Assembly: GCA_965226965.1 (NCBI GenBank)
Contig: OZ245715.1
Location: 2,418,001-2,482,000 of the forward strand
Direction: 5' to 3'
Length of the DNA: 64,000 nt
Origin: Endoryza foliicola
GTDB taxonomy: Bacteria > Bacteroidota > Bacteroidia > Chitinophagales > Chitinophagaceae
In this document: positions 8,495 through 18,999 of the stretch, in pieces
Numbering within the stretch: the first letter of the stretch is position 1
How the letters are laid out: each line of letters starts with the position of its first letter
The notes under the pieces: model-generated
Told to the model about the DNA's origin: nothing
Seen by the model: the letters and a program-made list of their open reading frames with translations, nothing else
The model's database searches: none
Program-made: the position numbers and the translations under genes

Positions 8495-10840
8495 TTGCGA
8501 TACATTGTTTGTATAGCATTAGCTTTCTTTGTGTTTATGAACCTTAACCAAGCTCAAACTGCTGGCCAACACTTCCGTATAGTGAATTCGGCCGATACGC
8601 TCCCTCAGCTTGGTTCCGGTGGAATCTTCTCTATCCCCATCTTGTCATCTTGTAAGAACTTTTCATCACTCAGATATATTATTGTAAATGAGCCACAAGC
8701 TATTTCCATTCAAGGGGATACTAGTGTTTTACCCAATCCGATGTTTTCTCGTCATAGTGTACTAACGTTAACAGGGTACATTAGTTACACAAATAATTAT
8801 CAGGCTTTTATTGATACCCCGGTTTCTGAGAGAAATCTTATGCAGCAGACTGTTCAGGGCCGTTTACAGGGCGTCTTTAAGGAGCGATATCCATTTAATA
8901 TTAACTTTAGCTATCGCTTTAATAATTCGTCGCTTTTTAAAGATTATTTTGACCTGGGCTTAAATTACAATGCTGAAGATTTTAAAAGGCTTTTACTCAG
9001 GGCTTTTCGCGATCAGGTGAATACTAGATTGAGTCAGTATCAAAAAGAACTTGATTCTCTATTAGCTCTTGTAAAGCCACTTACTCCCGATCTTACGCAA
9101 AAGTACATGAGTCTTTCAATGCCGAATGCCCCCCAGATTGAAACAGAGCGAAATGAAAGGCTTTTTCTCCAGCAACAAGAAACGAAGTATGATTTGTATG
9201 AAGACTCACTGCGAGCATTGATTGATCGTGGTGAAAGAAAGGGAATGAATTATTTTAAGTCATTTCAGCATAAGGGTGATTCTTCAGTAAGTAGCATACA
9301 GTCAAAAATTCCCTCTACAAAATTTGATACTGCTTCTCGGTTACGTGGAATTGTTGATACCAACAAGGAAAAGTACGATTCGCTGATCACCAAAATTGAA
9401 AAGCTGAAAAAGAAAATAGGAGCAGCGAGGGATTCTATACAATCCTATAAAAATTTAGATTATTCTAAATTGGCGGAGGAGAATGTGTTTGACACTAGTA
9501 ATATGAGAAATGCAAGACTGGCAAGAATCTACAAGATTTTGTTTTCAGTGAAAACCGTTTCACTGGGTAGAACGGTTGTGAATTATTCCGATTTAACTGT
9601 TCGTCAGTTGAGCTTGAATGGAATCAATTTGGAGGTTAACCCAGGCTACTATTTTGCAGTAACTGCCGGAAAGATTGATTTCAGGTTCAGAGACTATATT
9701 GTTCGAAATGCCTCGGTAAAGGGTCAAAAATTCGCGATGATTCGCGTGGGTAAAGGATTCATAGATAAAGATCATGTTGTATTGAGCTATTTCTATGGGC
9801 AACGACAAAGTTTTAATTCTATTTTGAATGCTCAGAGCAATCAATTAATACAGCCGGGGAATAATTTAGCCGGTATTAGCTTAGAAGCAGCCAAACGAAT
9901 TGGTTCTAATGGTTTGCTGACAATGGAAATAGCTAAATCTTCGGCTCCTTATTATGTTTTGGATACACTGAATGGGGTTAAATGGATGCGCGGTATTTCG
10001 AACTTTTCTGAACGCCATAACGAAGCGTACTCATTGAAATATGTTCAGGGGTTTAAGAAAATTGATCTTACTGTTCAAGCCGGTGTAAAATATTTGGGCG
10101 CGAAATATCAGTCCTTTTCTGTCATCAATACTGGAAGCTATCAGATTGGATGGCATTTCAAGGTGAAACAAAGCTTTCTGAAGAATCGGATTCAGTTTCA
10201 AGGATCAATACAGCAAAACGAGTATTCCAATCCTTTTTCCATTCTAACATATCGTTCTACAAGCATTGTGGCATCGGCATTTGCTAGTTTCAGGTTTAAA
10301 AGCCTGCCGTTTTTTTCCATTGGGTACTATCCAACACAGCAGGTGTTAAAACTTTCAGACAATAGCCTGAGCATCCATCAATACAGGACTTTAATGGCTA
10401 CTGCTGTTAAGAATTTTAAAATTGGGAAGCAGTTTGGAACAAGTATGCTGATGTTTAATCAGTTTAAAGGAAGCTCGAAAGATAGTGGTTCTTATCTGAA
10501 TGATTTTTCAAGTATTCAATGGTCAAATTCTGTTGTTTTAAAGAAGGTAATGGTGGGTTTGAACCTGAGTTCACAAGTGTCAAATAGAACAGCATTTAAC
10601 ACAGTTGAAACCGAATGTAGTTATTCTCCTTTTCAGTGGCTGAGTTTTAGTTCTAATCTAAAGTTAAGCGTTCTGCAAGGGAGTAAGAGTTTGTACAAGG
10701 GGTATGGAGGGAGCATAAATTTCAAAGTTGGGATTTTGGGTGATGTTTCTGTTTCATTTGATAGGACCTATGTGCCTTATATGTTGAATTCAATTGTGAA
10801 AAACGAATATGGTCGATTAACATTCTATAAAACATTCTAG
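8495..10840 (+). CDS. Outer-membrane beta-barrel-like protein, first gene of the Rhs operon
   Basis: This is a 781-residue protein I cannot assign to a named family. An N-terminal signal peptide (hydrophobic to about residue 20, ending near NLNQAQ) precedes a soluble beta region. Residues ~200-330 are charged and helical, probably a coiled coil (LITKIEKLKKKIGAARDSI). From about residue 360 there are many short alternating amphipathic strands, and the chain ends in aromatic YKTF, as outer-membrane barrels do. A stop codon lies four codons upstream, so the start must be TTG at 8495; the first ATG would cut off most of the signal peptide. The gene ends 2 bp before the next. Being first in the Rhs operon, it may help export or anchor the giant Rhs proteins; this is inference. 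Confidence 0.65.
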   Translation: MRYIVCIALAFFVFMNLNQAQTAGQHFRIVNSADTLPQLGSGGIFSIPILSSCKNFSSLRYIIVNEPQAISIQGDTSVLPNPMFSRHSVLTLTGYISYTNNYQAFIDTPVSERNLMQQTVQGRLQGVFKERYPFNINFSYRFNNSSLFKDYFDLGLNYNAEDFKRLLLRAFRDQVNTRLSQYQKELDSLLALVKPLTPDLTQKYMSLSMPNAPQIETERNERLFLQQQETKYDLYEDSLRALIDRGERKGMNYFKSFQHKGDSSVSSIQSKIPSTKFDTASRLRGIVDTNKEKYDSLITKIEKLKKKIGAARDSIQSYKNLDYSKLAEENVFDTSNMRNARLARIYKILFSVKTVSLGRTVVNYSDLTVRQLSLNGINLEVNPGYYFAVTAGKIDFRFRDYIVRNASVKGQKFAMIRVGKGFIDKDHVVLSYFYGQRQSFNSILNAQSNQLIQPGNNLAGISLEAAKRIGSNGLLTMEIAKSSAPYYVLDTLNGVKWMRGISNFSERHNEAYSLKYVQGFKKIDLTVQAGVKYLGAKYQSFSVINTGSYQIGWHFKVKQSFLKNRIQFQGSIQQNEYSNPFSILTYRSTSIVASAFASFRFKSLPFFSIGYYPTQQVLKLSDNSLSIHQYRTLMATAVKNFKIGKQFGTSMLMFNQFKGSSKDSGSYLNDFSSIQWSNSVVLKKVMVGLNLSSQVSNRTAFNTVETECSYSPFQWLSFSSNLKLSVLQGSKSLYKGYGGSINFKVGILGDVSVSFDRTYVPYMLNSIVKNEYGRLTFYKTF

Positions 10841-10842
10841 AA

Positions 10843-11937
10843 ATGAGAAAAATACAGTTGGTAATACTTAGTCTGTTGATGTTTTCTGGAGCCTATTCTC
10901 AAGTGACCATCGTTGCTCCTGAGATCCCGGGAGGGCTCGTAACCAAGCATCAGCTTTGGAGCATAACACTTATGAATGCAGGTGCTGCTGATCAAAAGAT
11001 TGCCGTGGGTGTGAGCGTCTACAGTATCAATGAGAATCAACTGCTGTTTGCATCCGTTTCAAAACCGATTACGTTAGGACGCGGAGGCAAGGCAATCCGG
11101 TTTTCTGATGCTGAGCCCGTTCAATATCAGTCGGTGTCTCCTCGATTTAATTTAAATGGATTCTTACAGGGTTTTTTACCATTGGGGTCTTACAAGGTTT
11201 GTTATACGATTTTTAATAATCCCGGATACTTGGAGAGTTATTCTGCTGAAGAGTGCGTGCAAGTAACAGTAGATGCATTGACCAGACCGCAATTGATATA
11301 TCCGGCTGACAGTGCGAGTTTGGTTGAATCCAAACCATTGTTTTCGTGGATACCTCCTGCGCCGCTTCAGCTTTTTCAAGACTTGAACTATGATCTTGTG
11401 TTAACTGAAGTGTTTCCCAATCAATCTCCTTTAGAAGCCATACAAAATAATATGCCAGTGCTTTTTCAAAGAAGAGTGATGCAGAGTAATCTTCAGTTTC
11501 CGACAACGCAACGGCAATTAGATACTGGGAAAGTCTATGCATGGCGGGTTTATGCCAAAAACGGATTGAATCCCGCGATGGAAAGTGAAGTTTGGACTTT
11601 CTCCTTATCGGGAAAGGATAGAGAGGCACCAATTGTAAAAGGTATAACGTACTATGAATTAAAGCAGAGTACAGAAGCTGCAAGTCATTTTAGTCTTAAA
11701 TCAACCGATTTGAGTGTATTGTTTTACTCTTATCTCAAAACTTATAAAGGGCTGATCGTAGTTCGTGATTCGAAGGGTAAGTTGATTTGGTCAAAGGAGC
11801 AAGAGGTGTTTTATGGAGGTAATTACTTAACGGCGGCTTTAAAAGGTAAAATTCGTTCGGAACAAGATTACACTGTTCAGGTGTTAAATGGCGACGAAAT
11901 AGTATTTAAAGGAAATTTTAATTACACAAAGAAATAA
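10843..11937 (+). CDS. Secreted protein with fibronectin-III-like domains
   Basis: This is a 364-residue exported protein with a clear signal peptide (MRKIQLVILSLLMFSGAYSQ). An N-terminal beta domain (to ~residue 145) carries a single CYTIFNN ... EECVQV cysteine pair. Then comes an Fn3-like domain with the recurring Bacteroidota pattern PQLIYPADSASLVESKPLFSW, ending in YAWRVYAKNGLNPAMESEVWTFSL. The last ~100 residues are unassigned. It starts 2 bp after the stop of the barrel-like gene, so the two are translationally coupled. It is presumably a periplasmic or surface accessory of the Rhs proteins encoded downstream. No catalytic motif is seen. Confidence 0.65.
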   Translation: MRKIQLVILSLLMFSGAYSQVTIVAPEIPGGLVTKHQLWSITLMNAGAADQKIAVGVSVYSINENQLLFASVSKPITLGRGGKAIRFSDAEPVQYQSVSPRFNLNGFLQGFLPLGSYKVCYTIFNNPGYLESYSAEECVQVTVDALTRPQLIYPADSASLVESKPLFSWIPPAPLQLFQDLNYDLVLTEVFPNQSPLEAIQNNMPVLFQRRVMQSNLQFPTTQRQLDTGKVYAWRVYAKNGLNPAMESEVWTFSLSGKDREAPIVKGITYYELKQSTEAASHFSLKSTDLSVLFYSYLKTYKGLIVVRDSKGKLIWSKEQEVFYGGNYLTAALKGKIRSEQDYTVQVLNGDEIVFKGNFNYTKK

Positions 11938-11947
11938 GCGATCTCCC

Positions 11948-14900
11948 ATGGTACAGAATTTAAGTATTCATTCTAAGAAAGTTGCTGCTTTATTGTTTTG
12001 GATCTTATACGGGTCATTGATTGGCGAAGCATGGGCAGGAGTTCGATCTGAGCCTGCTACTTTCATTAAAAGTAGTTCCGGTTTTAGAAATAGTAAGGCT
12101 GATAGTATTGCGAAGAAAGGACTTGTGATAACACCCGAGAAAGTCGGGGAATATCCTAAGATCGATTTAGCCCCAGAAGCAGAAAACAAGGTATATATCG
12201 GAGGACCTTCTCAACCCGAGATGAGTTCATTCAAATCTGTTGGTGTAGATAATATGGTTGACTTATTTACCGGAGATTTTAGTTACAACATCCCACTTTT
12301 AGATGTTGGAGGTTATCCAGTGAATATTCACTATTCAGCAGGTATTGAACCCGAACAAGAAGCTAGTTGGGTTGGTTTAGGATGGAATATCAACCCCGGC
12401 AATATTAATCGGAATGCGAGAGGCGTTCCTGATGATTTTAACGGATTGGATACATTAAAGCAAGAACAAAATGTTAGGGTAAACAAAACTTTTGGTATTC
12501 AGATGGGTGGGGATATAGAAATATTGGGATCTAAGTTAGTTAAAAGTGGCCCAAATCTAATAAACCAAGGATTAAGTTTTGGTATCGGAACTTCGATGGG
12601 GATGAGTTACAACAATCAACTCGGACCCGCGTGGGAGTTTGGCGGAAAGTTTAATCTTAGCTATAACTTTCAAAAGGCAGTTGCTTCTCCACAATACTTG
12701 TTTTTTGGTGGGATGGGTATTAAATTTCTTGATACAATTTTTCTTCCCAAAAGCTTGACACTTGGAGCGGGCTACAGTTTCAAAAATAGTTCAAGGACTG
12801 GATTAGTGAATTCATTTAGTTCATCTATTAATGTTAGGTTAGGTAAATTAGGATCGATAGGTTTAAACGCATCAACATCTTATAATAGCAGGATCGGGAT
12901 AAAGGCAATCCAGATTAGTGGAAATGCCTCTGCGAATTTGCAATCAGGAAAAAGATTCTGGATGAACTCCAAAGGGGTATCTGAAGGCGCAAGTTTATAT
13001 GGTACTTCAATTACTTTCGTAAAACCTAGTTTTATACCAATGTTGCAATCTCGAATAACAAATACGGGATGGGCAGGTAGGTTTCAACTGGGAGTGAACC
13101 CGGGAAGTGGAATCACGGCCGATATTGAGCTAGAGATTTACTCACAAAGTTCTGGAATTAACGGAGAAGATATTGTTCAAAAAAAGCCGTTATATGGTTT
13201 TTTATACTCAGAGATAGCAAGAGGGGATAAAAATGCAGTAATGGATTTTAATAGGTTGAATGATCGAGTAGTAACCCCAAGTACTCCCATTTTATCTGCT
13301 CCTCAATATAATTATGACATTTTCAATATTCAAGGAGAAGGCACTGGTGGAACATTTAGAGCTTATCGCAACGATGTTGGATATATGCATGATAATCGAA
13401 CTGAATCAAAAGACAAGAGTTTGTCTGCTGGGGTTGATATTGGTCCTTGGGGGCACTATGGGTTTAATTTACAAAAGGTTAAAACTCCAACTGTTTCTGG
13501 AGATTGGGAAGATGGTAACTTCTTGAGAAATTCACTTGACTTTACTGGTAGAGATACTTTATACCCGACATTTGAGAATGTATACTTTAGAAATCCTGGT
13601 GAAGTGAGCATAGTAGACAATGAACGTCTGAAAACCTATGGGTACGATAAACTCGTTAGGTTTCAATTAGACGGAACCAATGAGAATCCTGAAGTCAGGC
13701 CAATTCTCAGAAAATATGATAGCTATCTTAACTACATAGGAAACGATACAATAAAAACCCAACGATTGTTTACAAAGCGGAATAAACGTAGTCAGTTAAT
13801 TACGGTTTTGACGGCAAAAGAGGCTTCACTGGTCGGGTTGGAAAAAAAATTGAGATCTTATAGTGTGACTGAAAGAATAAACTCTATAGATAACACGCTG
13901 AAGTTTGTCGAATTCAGTAGGATTGATAACCTTCGAAAAGAGCATCATATTTCCGAAATTACAGTTACAGAGACCGATGGGAAACGATATGTTTATGGGA
14001 TACCCGTTTATAATAATATTCAACAAGACTTTACATTCTCCGTAAACAATGCATATACAACAGTTCCTGAAAAAGTGTCTTTGGGTGATCAGCAATATAT
14101 GACAACTGGATCACCACTTCTAGGGACAAGCTCGAACAAAGACGGCTATGTTCAAATTACTTCTACTCCAGGCTATTCTAACAGTTTTTTATTAAGCGCT
14201 TTATTGTCACCAGATTATGTTGATCTGACAAATAATGGCGTGACTGAAGATGATCTAGGAGAAGCAGTGAAGTTTAATTACTCTCGTATAGGAGATGCTG
14301 TTCCTGTATTTAAAAAATGGAGGACGCCACTAACAAATGGCGACTCTGTCAATTTTATCGCGGGGCAGAAGACAGAAGTAAAAGACGATAAGGGTTTTGT
14401 TGCATATGGTGAAAGGGAGAGTTGGTACTTGAACTCAATAGAGTCCAAGAACATGATTGCGGTTTTTTATTTGTCTAATCGGGATGACTCAAAAGGTGCA
14501 GCAAGCGTTTATGGAGGTATAGATGCGAGTGATACCACATCAAAAAAGCTTGATAGCATTGATCTGTTTAATAAGGCAGATCTTAAGAAAAATGGCATTA
14601 ATGGAGCAAAACCAATCAAAACAGTTCATTTTCGATATTCTTATAAACTTGCAAATAATACACCAGACCATCCAGTAGCAACAAATGGACAAAGAGGAAA
14701 ACTAACATTGGATTCGCTGTATTTTACATACTCAAGAATTAGAAAAAAGGTGATCAATAAATACATCTTTAAGTACAATTATAATGATTCAGACATTTCA
14801 TCGAATCCAGACTATAAGTCAGAGACCTCTGATCGATGGAAGACCTACAAACCGTCTCAGCTAAACCCGAACCAAATGAGGAATGCAGATTTTCCATATG

Positions 14901-17900
14901 TTCCTCAAGACAGAAATTTAAAACCAATACTTGATAACAATGCAGGTGTTTGGAGTTTAAAACGAGTTGTTCTTCCCTCTGGTGGCGAAATTTCAGTGCA
15001 GTATGAATCAGATGATTATGCCTATGTCCAAAATAAGAAAGCGGCTTTGTTTATGAGAGTTGTTGGATTTGCATCAAGCTCGTCTGGTGACAATCTGAGT
15101 AGTTCTATTTATGACTGGAATGCTTCTAAGGCTAAAAGTTATGTATTTATTCGTGTTCCTGTAGGAGTTTCCAGTGTAGCAGAAATAAAGGAGAAGTACA
15201 TTGATGATATGGACCAAATAGCCTTTAATCTTATGGTAAATATGCCAAAAGGTAAAGAGTTGGTTAGGTGTTATTCGACAATTACTGAAGGAGAGTACGG
15301 TGTTTCGTCATCTAGTAGTAATATCATATGGATTAAACTTGAAGAATATGGTGGACAAAGTGTCATTACGTCCCAGGTTCTTGAGTATTTGCTTGAGGAA
15401 CTTCCGGGGCAGGCTTTTCCCGGTTATGATCTGAGTGGCCAAACTCAACTGAAAAAGATTGCAGATATCATGGCATCTTGGACGTTGAACATTCAAATGA
15501 ATGGAAAACCTCCAAAATATGTTATGATGACTTTGAATAAAGCAAAGACGATTGATACAATTAGCTCGTTTGCTCGGCTAAACGTACCATATAATGCCAA
15601 ATATGGTGGTGGTCTCAGGGTGAAATCAATTAGAATCTCAGACGCATGGGATACACTTACTGCACAGTTTAGAAGCACATACGGGTTAGACTACCAATAT
15701 ACAACAAATGAGGTTCGAAATGGGAAGGCTTCCGTTGTCAGCAGCGGCGTTGCGTCTTACGAGCCGTCAATCGGTAATGAAGAGAATCCTTTTCAAAAAA
15801 TGGTTAAATATTTCAACAGAACACCTTTAGGACCGACTGATTTTGGCGCAGTTGAACTACCAGTTCTTGATGCTTTTTTTCAAGCTCCAATTGTTGGATA
15901 CAGTAAGGTTTCTGTTTCTTCAATGAAAAAGGATAAAACCAATAATCAAAAATCAAGATCCAAAACAGGTAGACAGGTTACTTCTTTTTATACTGCGAAA
16001 GATTTTCCAACTCTTACACAGATTACTAAGCTTGAACCTAGTTCTATGAAGGAGTTTCATCAGGCAGAGCATTCTGCTTTTTTTAGAAAGTACTCGTTTG
16101 ATTATAAGGCCGTTTCTCAAGGATTTTTGGTTGTACTTAATGATATGCATGGAAAAATGAAAAATCAGATTTCATATTCCGATTTAGATTCTTCAACAAT
16201 AATTGGATATACTGAAAATTACTACAAGAATACTGGTAAAAATGGACTAGCTGATACTTTCTCGTTTATTTCAAATGATAGTAGTGGAAAGGTAATAAAC
16301 GGAAATTTGGGAGTGGATATTGAACTAATGACCGATACTCGTGAGAATTTTGTAAAAAGTAAAGCTTACGAGGGACAGGCAAACATTGATTTTATTACTT
16401 TATTCGGTGCGCCAATACCACTGCCTTTTTATTGGCCGGTATCTGGGAATTCTGAAAGCTTATATCGAGCTGTGACAACTACAAAGGTGGTCAATTATCA
16501 CGCGATATTGGACAGTGTTGTAGTTAATGATAAAGGAAGCGTGGTTTCTACAAAAAATATTGCTTATGATTTTTATACCGGTGATGTCTTGGTGAATAGA
16601 ACAAATAATGAGTTTGATAAAGCTTTATACTCTACATCTTATCCTGCTCATTGGGCATATAGTGGCATGGCGCCAGCTTACAAAAATATTGGCACCTATG
16701 CTTCTGCTTCGTTTGTGGATGGGCAACTAGTAGGAGGTACTTTGAATTCTGTTCATTTGGAGAGTGGTGATGAATTATATATTGAGTCGGCAGATAATGC
16801 CTTGATTACTTGTAATTCAAATTTGGCTATGTCTCCATTTGTTAAGCGTTTATGGGTGGTTGATAAGAATAAAAATGCGACATCGCTTACAAATATGAAC
16901 AGGGTCTTATATTTTATGGATGATCAAGGAAAACTTGCAAATATTGGAAAGGCTGTTGTTCGGATTATCCGTAGCGGCAAACGTAACTTATTAGGAGAAA
17001 AAGTTGCGACTGTTCTCAGTGCTGGGAATCCTATTCAAACCGGTTATTTAGTTATCAATGATGCAAGTAAAGTTATAAACTCAGGCGCAGTAGAGTATAA
17101 GGAAAAATGGTTGTCCGAAAAAGATATCTTGCCTAAGGTTAAAGTAGTATTCGATGAAACAGAGTGTCGATTGGTGTATACAGAAAATGAATTGGGTAAT
17201 CTAGAGCCGAGTATTAATCCCTATGTCAAGGGGCTTTTGGGGAATTTTAAGCCTTTCAGGTCGCTGGTTTTTTATAATAAAAGAAAAGAAAAGGACACTT
17301 TATCACTTACAAATACTTTGTTATACGGGTATTTAGATAGTTTTAATTTATACTGGGCATTCGATGTTAATAGTAATTTATACCCCATTACTTCAAATTC
17401 AAAATGGGTCTGGAATAGTAAGTTAAATCATATCAATTCAAAAGGGTTGGAAATTGAAACGATGGATGCATTTGGCATTTACAGTTCAGCGATTTATGGG
17501 TTTAACAAAACCCTTCCTCTAGCTCTTGCGAGTAATTCTCGCTATTACGAATTTGCTTATGATGGATTCGAGGACTACGAATACGGTGAATCAATAAATA
17601 GGACGAAATTTAATAATGTTGTGAGGCCGATAGATATATTAAAGGCCACGAATTTAAGATTAGTAAATACCGATACTCTCGCATTCAAGTCACATACGGG
17701 TAAGTATGTGGTGGGGGTTGAGGGCACTTCCGTATTAGCTTTACCGCTTCAACAAACATATGATAACTTTTCTTTGAACAATTCTAATGTTGTAAGTTCT
17801 GCATTGGTAAAAGGTACACTCGGCGGCACAATTGATTCGACCTGGTCGAGTGCTAGTTTTACTGGTCAAACTTCAGCTCCTAATACCCCTAAATTATCTT

Positions 17901-18994
17901 TTAGTGATGCAAGCACTGTCTTTAATACCGGTAGTACATTTGGTGGAGTTGAATATACAGTTGGACCATATATCCCCAATTCCTATTATACTGTAACCCC
18001 AAGTACAGTTACTACATACAACTATAGTTATTATATAAGAACAAAGCAGTATATGGAAATCAAGGAGGATGGCTATTATACATTCAATAGTTCGTCTTCA
18101 AATTCATTTTATTCGCCCTCAGGAAACGCGCCATTCCCACTATTTAATAGCTTGACTATTACTGATACTGTGAATAATATTGTCTATACTGGAACGGCAT
18201 TGTCTTCAACAACAAGCGGTACGAGTTATATTAAATCACGACAGTTTTGTTTGCCAAGAGGCTTATATGTTGTAAAAGCTGATTTTCTTGTACAGAGATT
18301 TAACTACTCTTGTACTCCGAATGGTGCTTGTAATTATTATTCTAATGCCGGGGTTTATCTAATGCAGGATAAGTTTGCTGTTTACGATACCAAATACCCG
18401 TCAAGCAATTCTGTTCAGTTTTTCAGAAGCTATAGCTTGATCAATAATTGTAACTATACTACTCCTTTCCCTGCAACAGACAGTATGAGGAAAGCGACGT
18501 TTAGTTTGATTCCTGGCAAAAAAATGCTTTTAAGTGTATGGGTGCGAGAAAACTGTGGTAATGCTTCCGGAGGAATTCCGTGTAAGGAATCAAGCTATAA
18601 CAAGAACCAAATAAAACTTCGATTCAATGGAAGCTTTGGATTAGAAGAGACAGTATTTAAGCCGAGCGGCTCTATTATCGATGGATGGCAGAAGTATGAA
18701 TGTGTATTTACTGTACCGAACGGAACTGTGAGTGGGGAGGTCAATTTTGTCAACACCTCTGGCAGTACGCTATACCTTGATGATTTTAGAATCCATCCTT
18801 TTAACTCAAATATTAAAAGCTTTGTCTACGATCCAATTAATCTACGTGTGTTAGCTGAATTGGACGCAAACAATTTTGCGAGTTTTTATGAGTATGATCC
18901 TGAAGGGGTTCTTGTAAGAACTAAAGTTGAGACTAAAGATGGGATCAAAACAATCTCTGAATCAAGAAGTGCACTTCAAAAGAAGATAAAATAG
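11948..18994 (+). CDS. Giant YD/Rhs-like surface protein (no toxin tail)
   Basis: This is a 2348-residue exported protein. A signal peptide (to about AWAG, residue 31) is followed at ~100-150 by VDLFTGDFSYNIPLLDVGGYPVNI-like sequence and SWVGLGWNINPGNINRNARGVPDDF. That is the N-terminal signature of large Bacteroidota YD-repeat/SpvB-like proteins. A long beta-rich body follows. Near the C-terminus (~2290) the YD-type pattern VYDPINLRVLAELDANNFASFYEYDPEGVLVRTK appears. No PFGM...DPxxGRF Rhs core and no variable tail are present, unlike the 3014-residue protein downstream. By analogy with Tc/Rhs shells it could be the fixed partner of that protein; this is inference. It lies 10 bp after the Fn3-like gene and 5 bp before the next. 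Confidence 0.72.
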   Translation: MVQNLSIHSKKVAALLFWILYGSLIGEAWAGVRSEPATFIKSSSGFRNSKADSIAKKGLVITPEKVGEYPKIDLAPEAENKVYIGGPSQPEMSSFKSVGVDNMVDLFTGDFSYNIPLLDVGGYPVNIHYSAGIEPEQEASWVGLGWNINPGNINRNARGVPDDFNGLDTLKQEQNVRVNKTFGIQMGGDIEILGSKLVKSGPNLINQGLSFGIGTSMGMSYNNQLGPAWEFGGKFNLSYNFQKAVASPQYLFFGGMGIKFLDTIFLPKSLTLGAGYSFKNSSRTGLVNSFSSSINVRLGKLGSIGLNASTSYNSRIGIKAIQISGNASANLQSGKRFWMNSKGVSEGASLYGTSITFVKPSFIPMLQSRITNTGWAGRFQLGVNPGSGITADIELEIYSQSSGINGEDIVQKKPLYGFLYSEIARGDKNAVMDFNRLNDRVVTPSTPILSAPQYNYDIFNIQGEGTGGTFRAYRNDVGYMHDNRTESKDKSLSAGVDIGPWGHYGFNLQKVKTPTVSGDWEDGNFLRNSLDFTGRDTLYPTFENVYFRNPGEVSIVDNERLKTYGYDKLVRFQLDGTNENPEVRPILRKYDSYLNYIGNDTIKTQRLFTKRNKRSQLITVLTAKEASLVGLEKKLRSYSVTERINSIDNTLKFVEFSRIDNLRKEHHISEITVTETDGKRYVYGIPVYNNIQQDFTFSVNNAYTTVPEKVSLGDQQYMTTGSPLLGTSSNKDGYVQITSTPGYSNSFLLSALLSPDYVDLTNNGVTEDDLGEAVKFNYSRIGDAVPVFKKWRTPLTNGDSVNFIAGQKTEVKDDKGFVAYGERESWYLNSIESKNMIAVFYLSNRDDSKGAASVYGGIDASDTTSKKLDSIDLFNKADLKKNGINGAKPIKTVHFRYSYKLANNTPDHPVATNGQRGKLTLDSLYFTYSRIRKKVINKYIFKYNYNDSDISSNPDYKSETSDRWKTYKPSQLNPNQMRNADFPYVPQDRNLKPILDNNAGVWSLKRVVLPSGGEISVQYESDDYAYVQNKKAALFMRVVGFASSSSGDNLSSSIYDWNASKAKSYVFIRVPVGVSSVAEIKEKYIDDMDQIAFNLMVNMPKGKELVRCYSTITEGEYGVSSSSSNIIWIKLEEYGGQSVITSQVLEYLLEELPGQAFPGYDLSGQTQLKKIADIMASWTLNIQMNGKPPKYVMMTLNKAKTIDTISSFARLNVPYNAKYGGGLRVKSIRISDAWDTLTAQFRSTYGLDYQYTTNEVRNGKASVVSSGVASYEPSIGNEENPFQKMVKYFNRTPLGPTDFGAVELPVLDAFFQAPIVGYSKVSVSSMKKDKTNNQKSRSKTGRQVTSFYTAKDFPTLTQITKLEPSSMKEFHQAEHSAFFRKYSFDYKAVSQGFLVVLNDMHGKMKNQISYSDLDSSTIIGYTENYYKNTGKNGLADTFSFISNDSSGKVINGNLGVDIELMTDTRENFVKSKAYEGQANIDFITLFGAPIPLPFYWPVSGNSESLYRAVTTTKVVNYHAILDSVVVNDKGSVVSTKNIAYDFYTGDVLVNRTNNEFDKALYSTSYPAHWAYSGMAPAYKNIGTYASASFVDGQLVGGTLNSVHLESGDELYIESADNALITCNSNLAMSPFVKRLWVVDKNKNATSLTNMNRVLYFMDDQGKLANIGKAVVRIIRSGKRNLLGEKVATVLSAGNPIQTGYLVINDASKVINSGAVEYKEKWLSEKDILPKVKVVFDETECRLVYTENELGNLEPSINPYVKGLLGNFKPFRSLVFYNKRKEKDTLSLTNTLLYGYLDSFNLYWAFDVNSNLYPITSNSKWVWNSKLNHINSKGLEIETMDAFGIYSSAIYGFNKTLPLALASNSRYYEFAYDGFEDYEYGESINRTKFNNVVRPIDILKATNLRLVNTDTLAFKSHTGKYVVGVEGTSVLALPLQQTYDNFSLNNSNVVSSALVKGTLGGTIDSTWSSASFTGQTSAPNTPKLSFSDASTVFNTGSTFGGVEYTVGPYIPNSYYTVTPSTVTTYNYSYYIRTKQYMEIKEDGYYTFNSSSSNSFYSPSGNAPFPLFNSLTITDTVNNIVYTGTALSSTTSGTSYIKSRQFCLPRGLYVVKADFLVQRFNYSCTPNGACNYYSNAGVYLMQDKFAVYDTKYPSSNSVQFFRSYSLINNCNYTTPFPATDSMRKATFSLIPGKKMLLSVWVRENCGNASGGIPCKESSYNKNQIKLRFNGSFGLEETVFKPSGSIIDGWQKYECVFTVPNGTVSGEVNFVNTSGSTLYLDDFRIHPFNSNIKSFVYDPINLRVLAELDANNFASFYEYDPEGVLVRTKVETKDGIKTISESRSALQKKIK

Positions 18995-18999
18995 ATAAC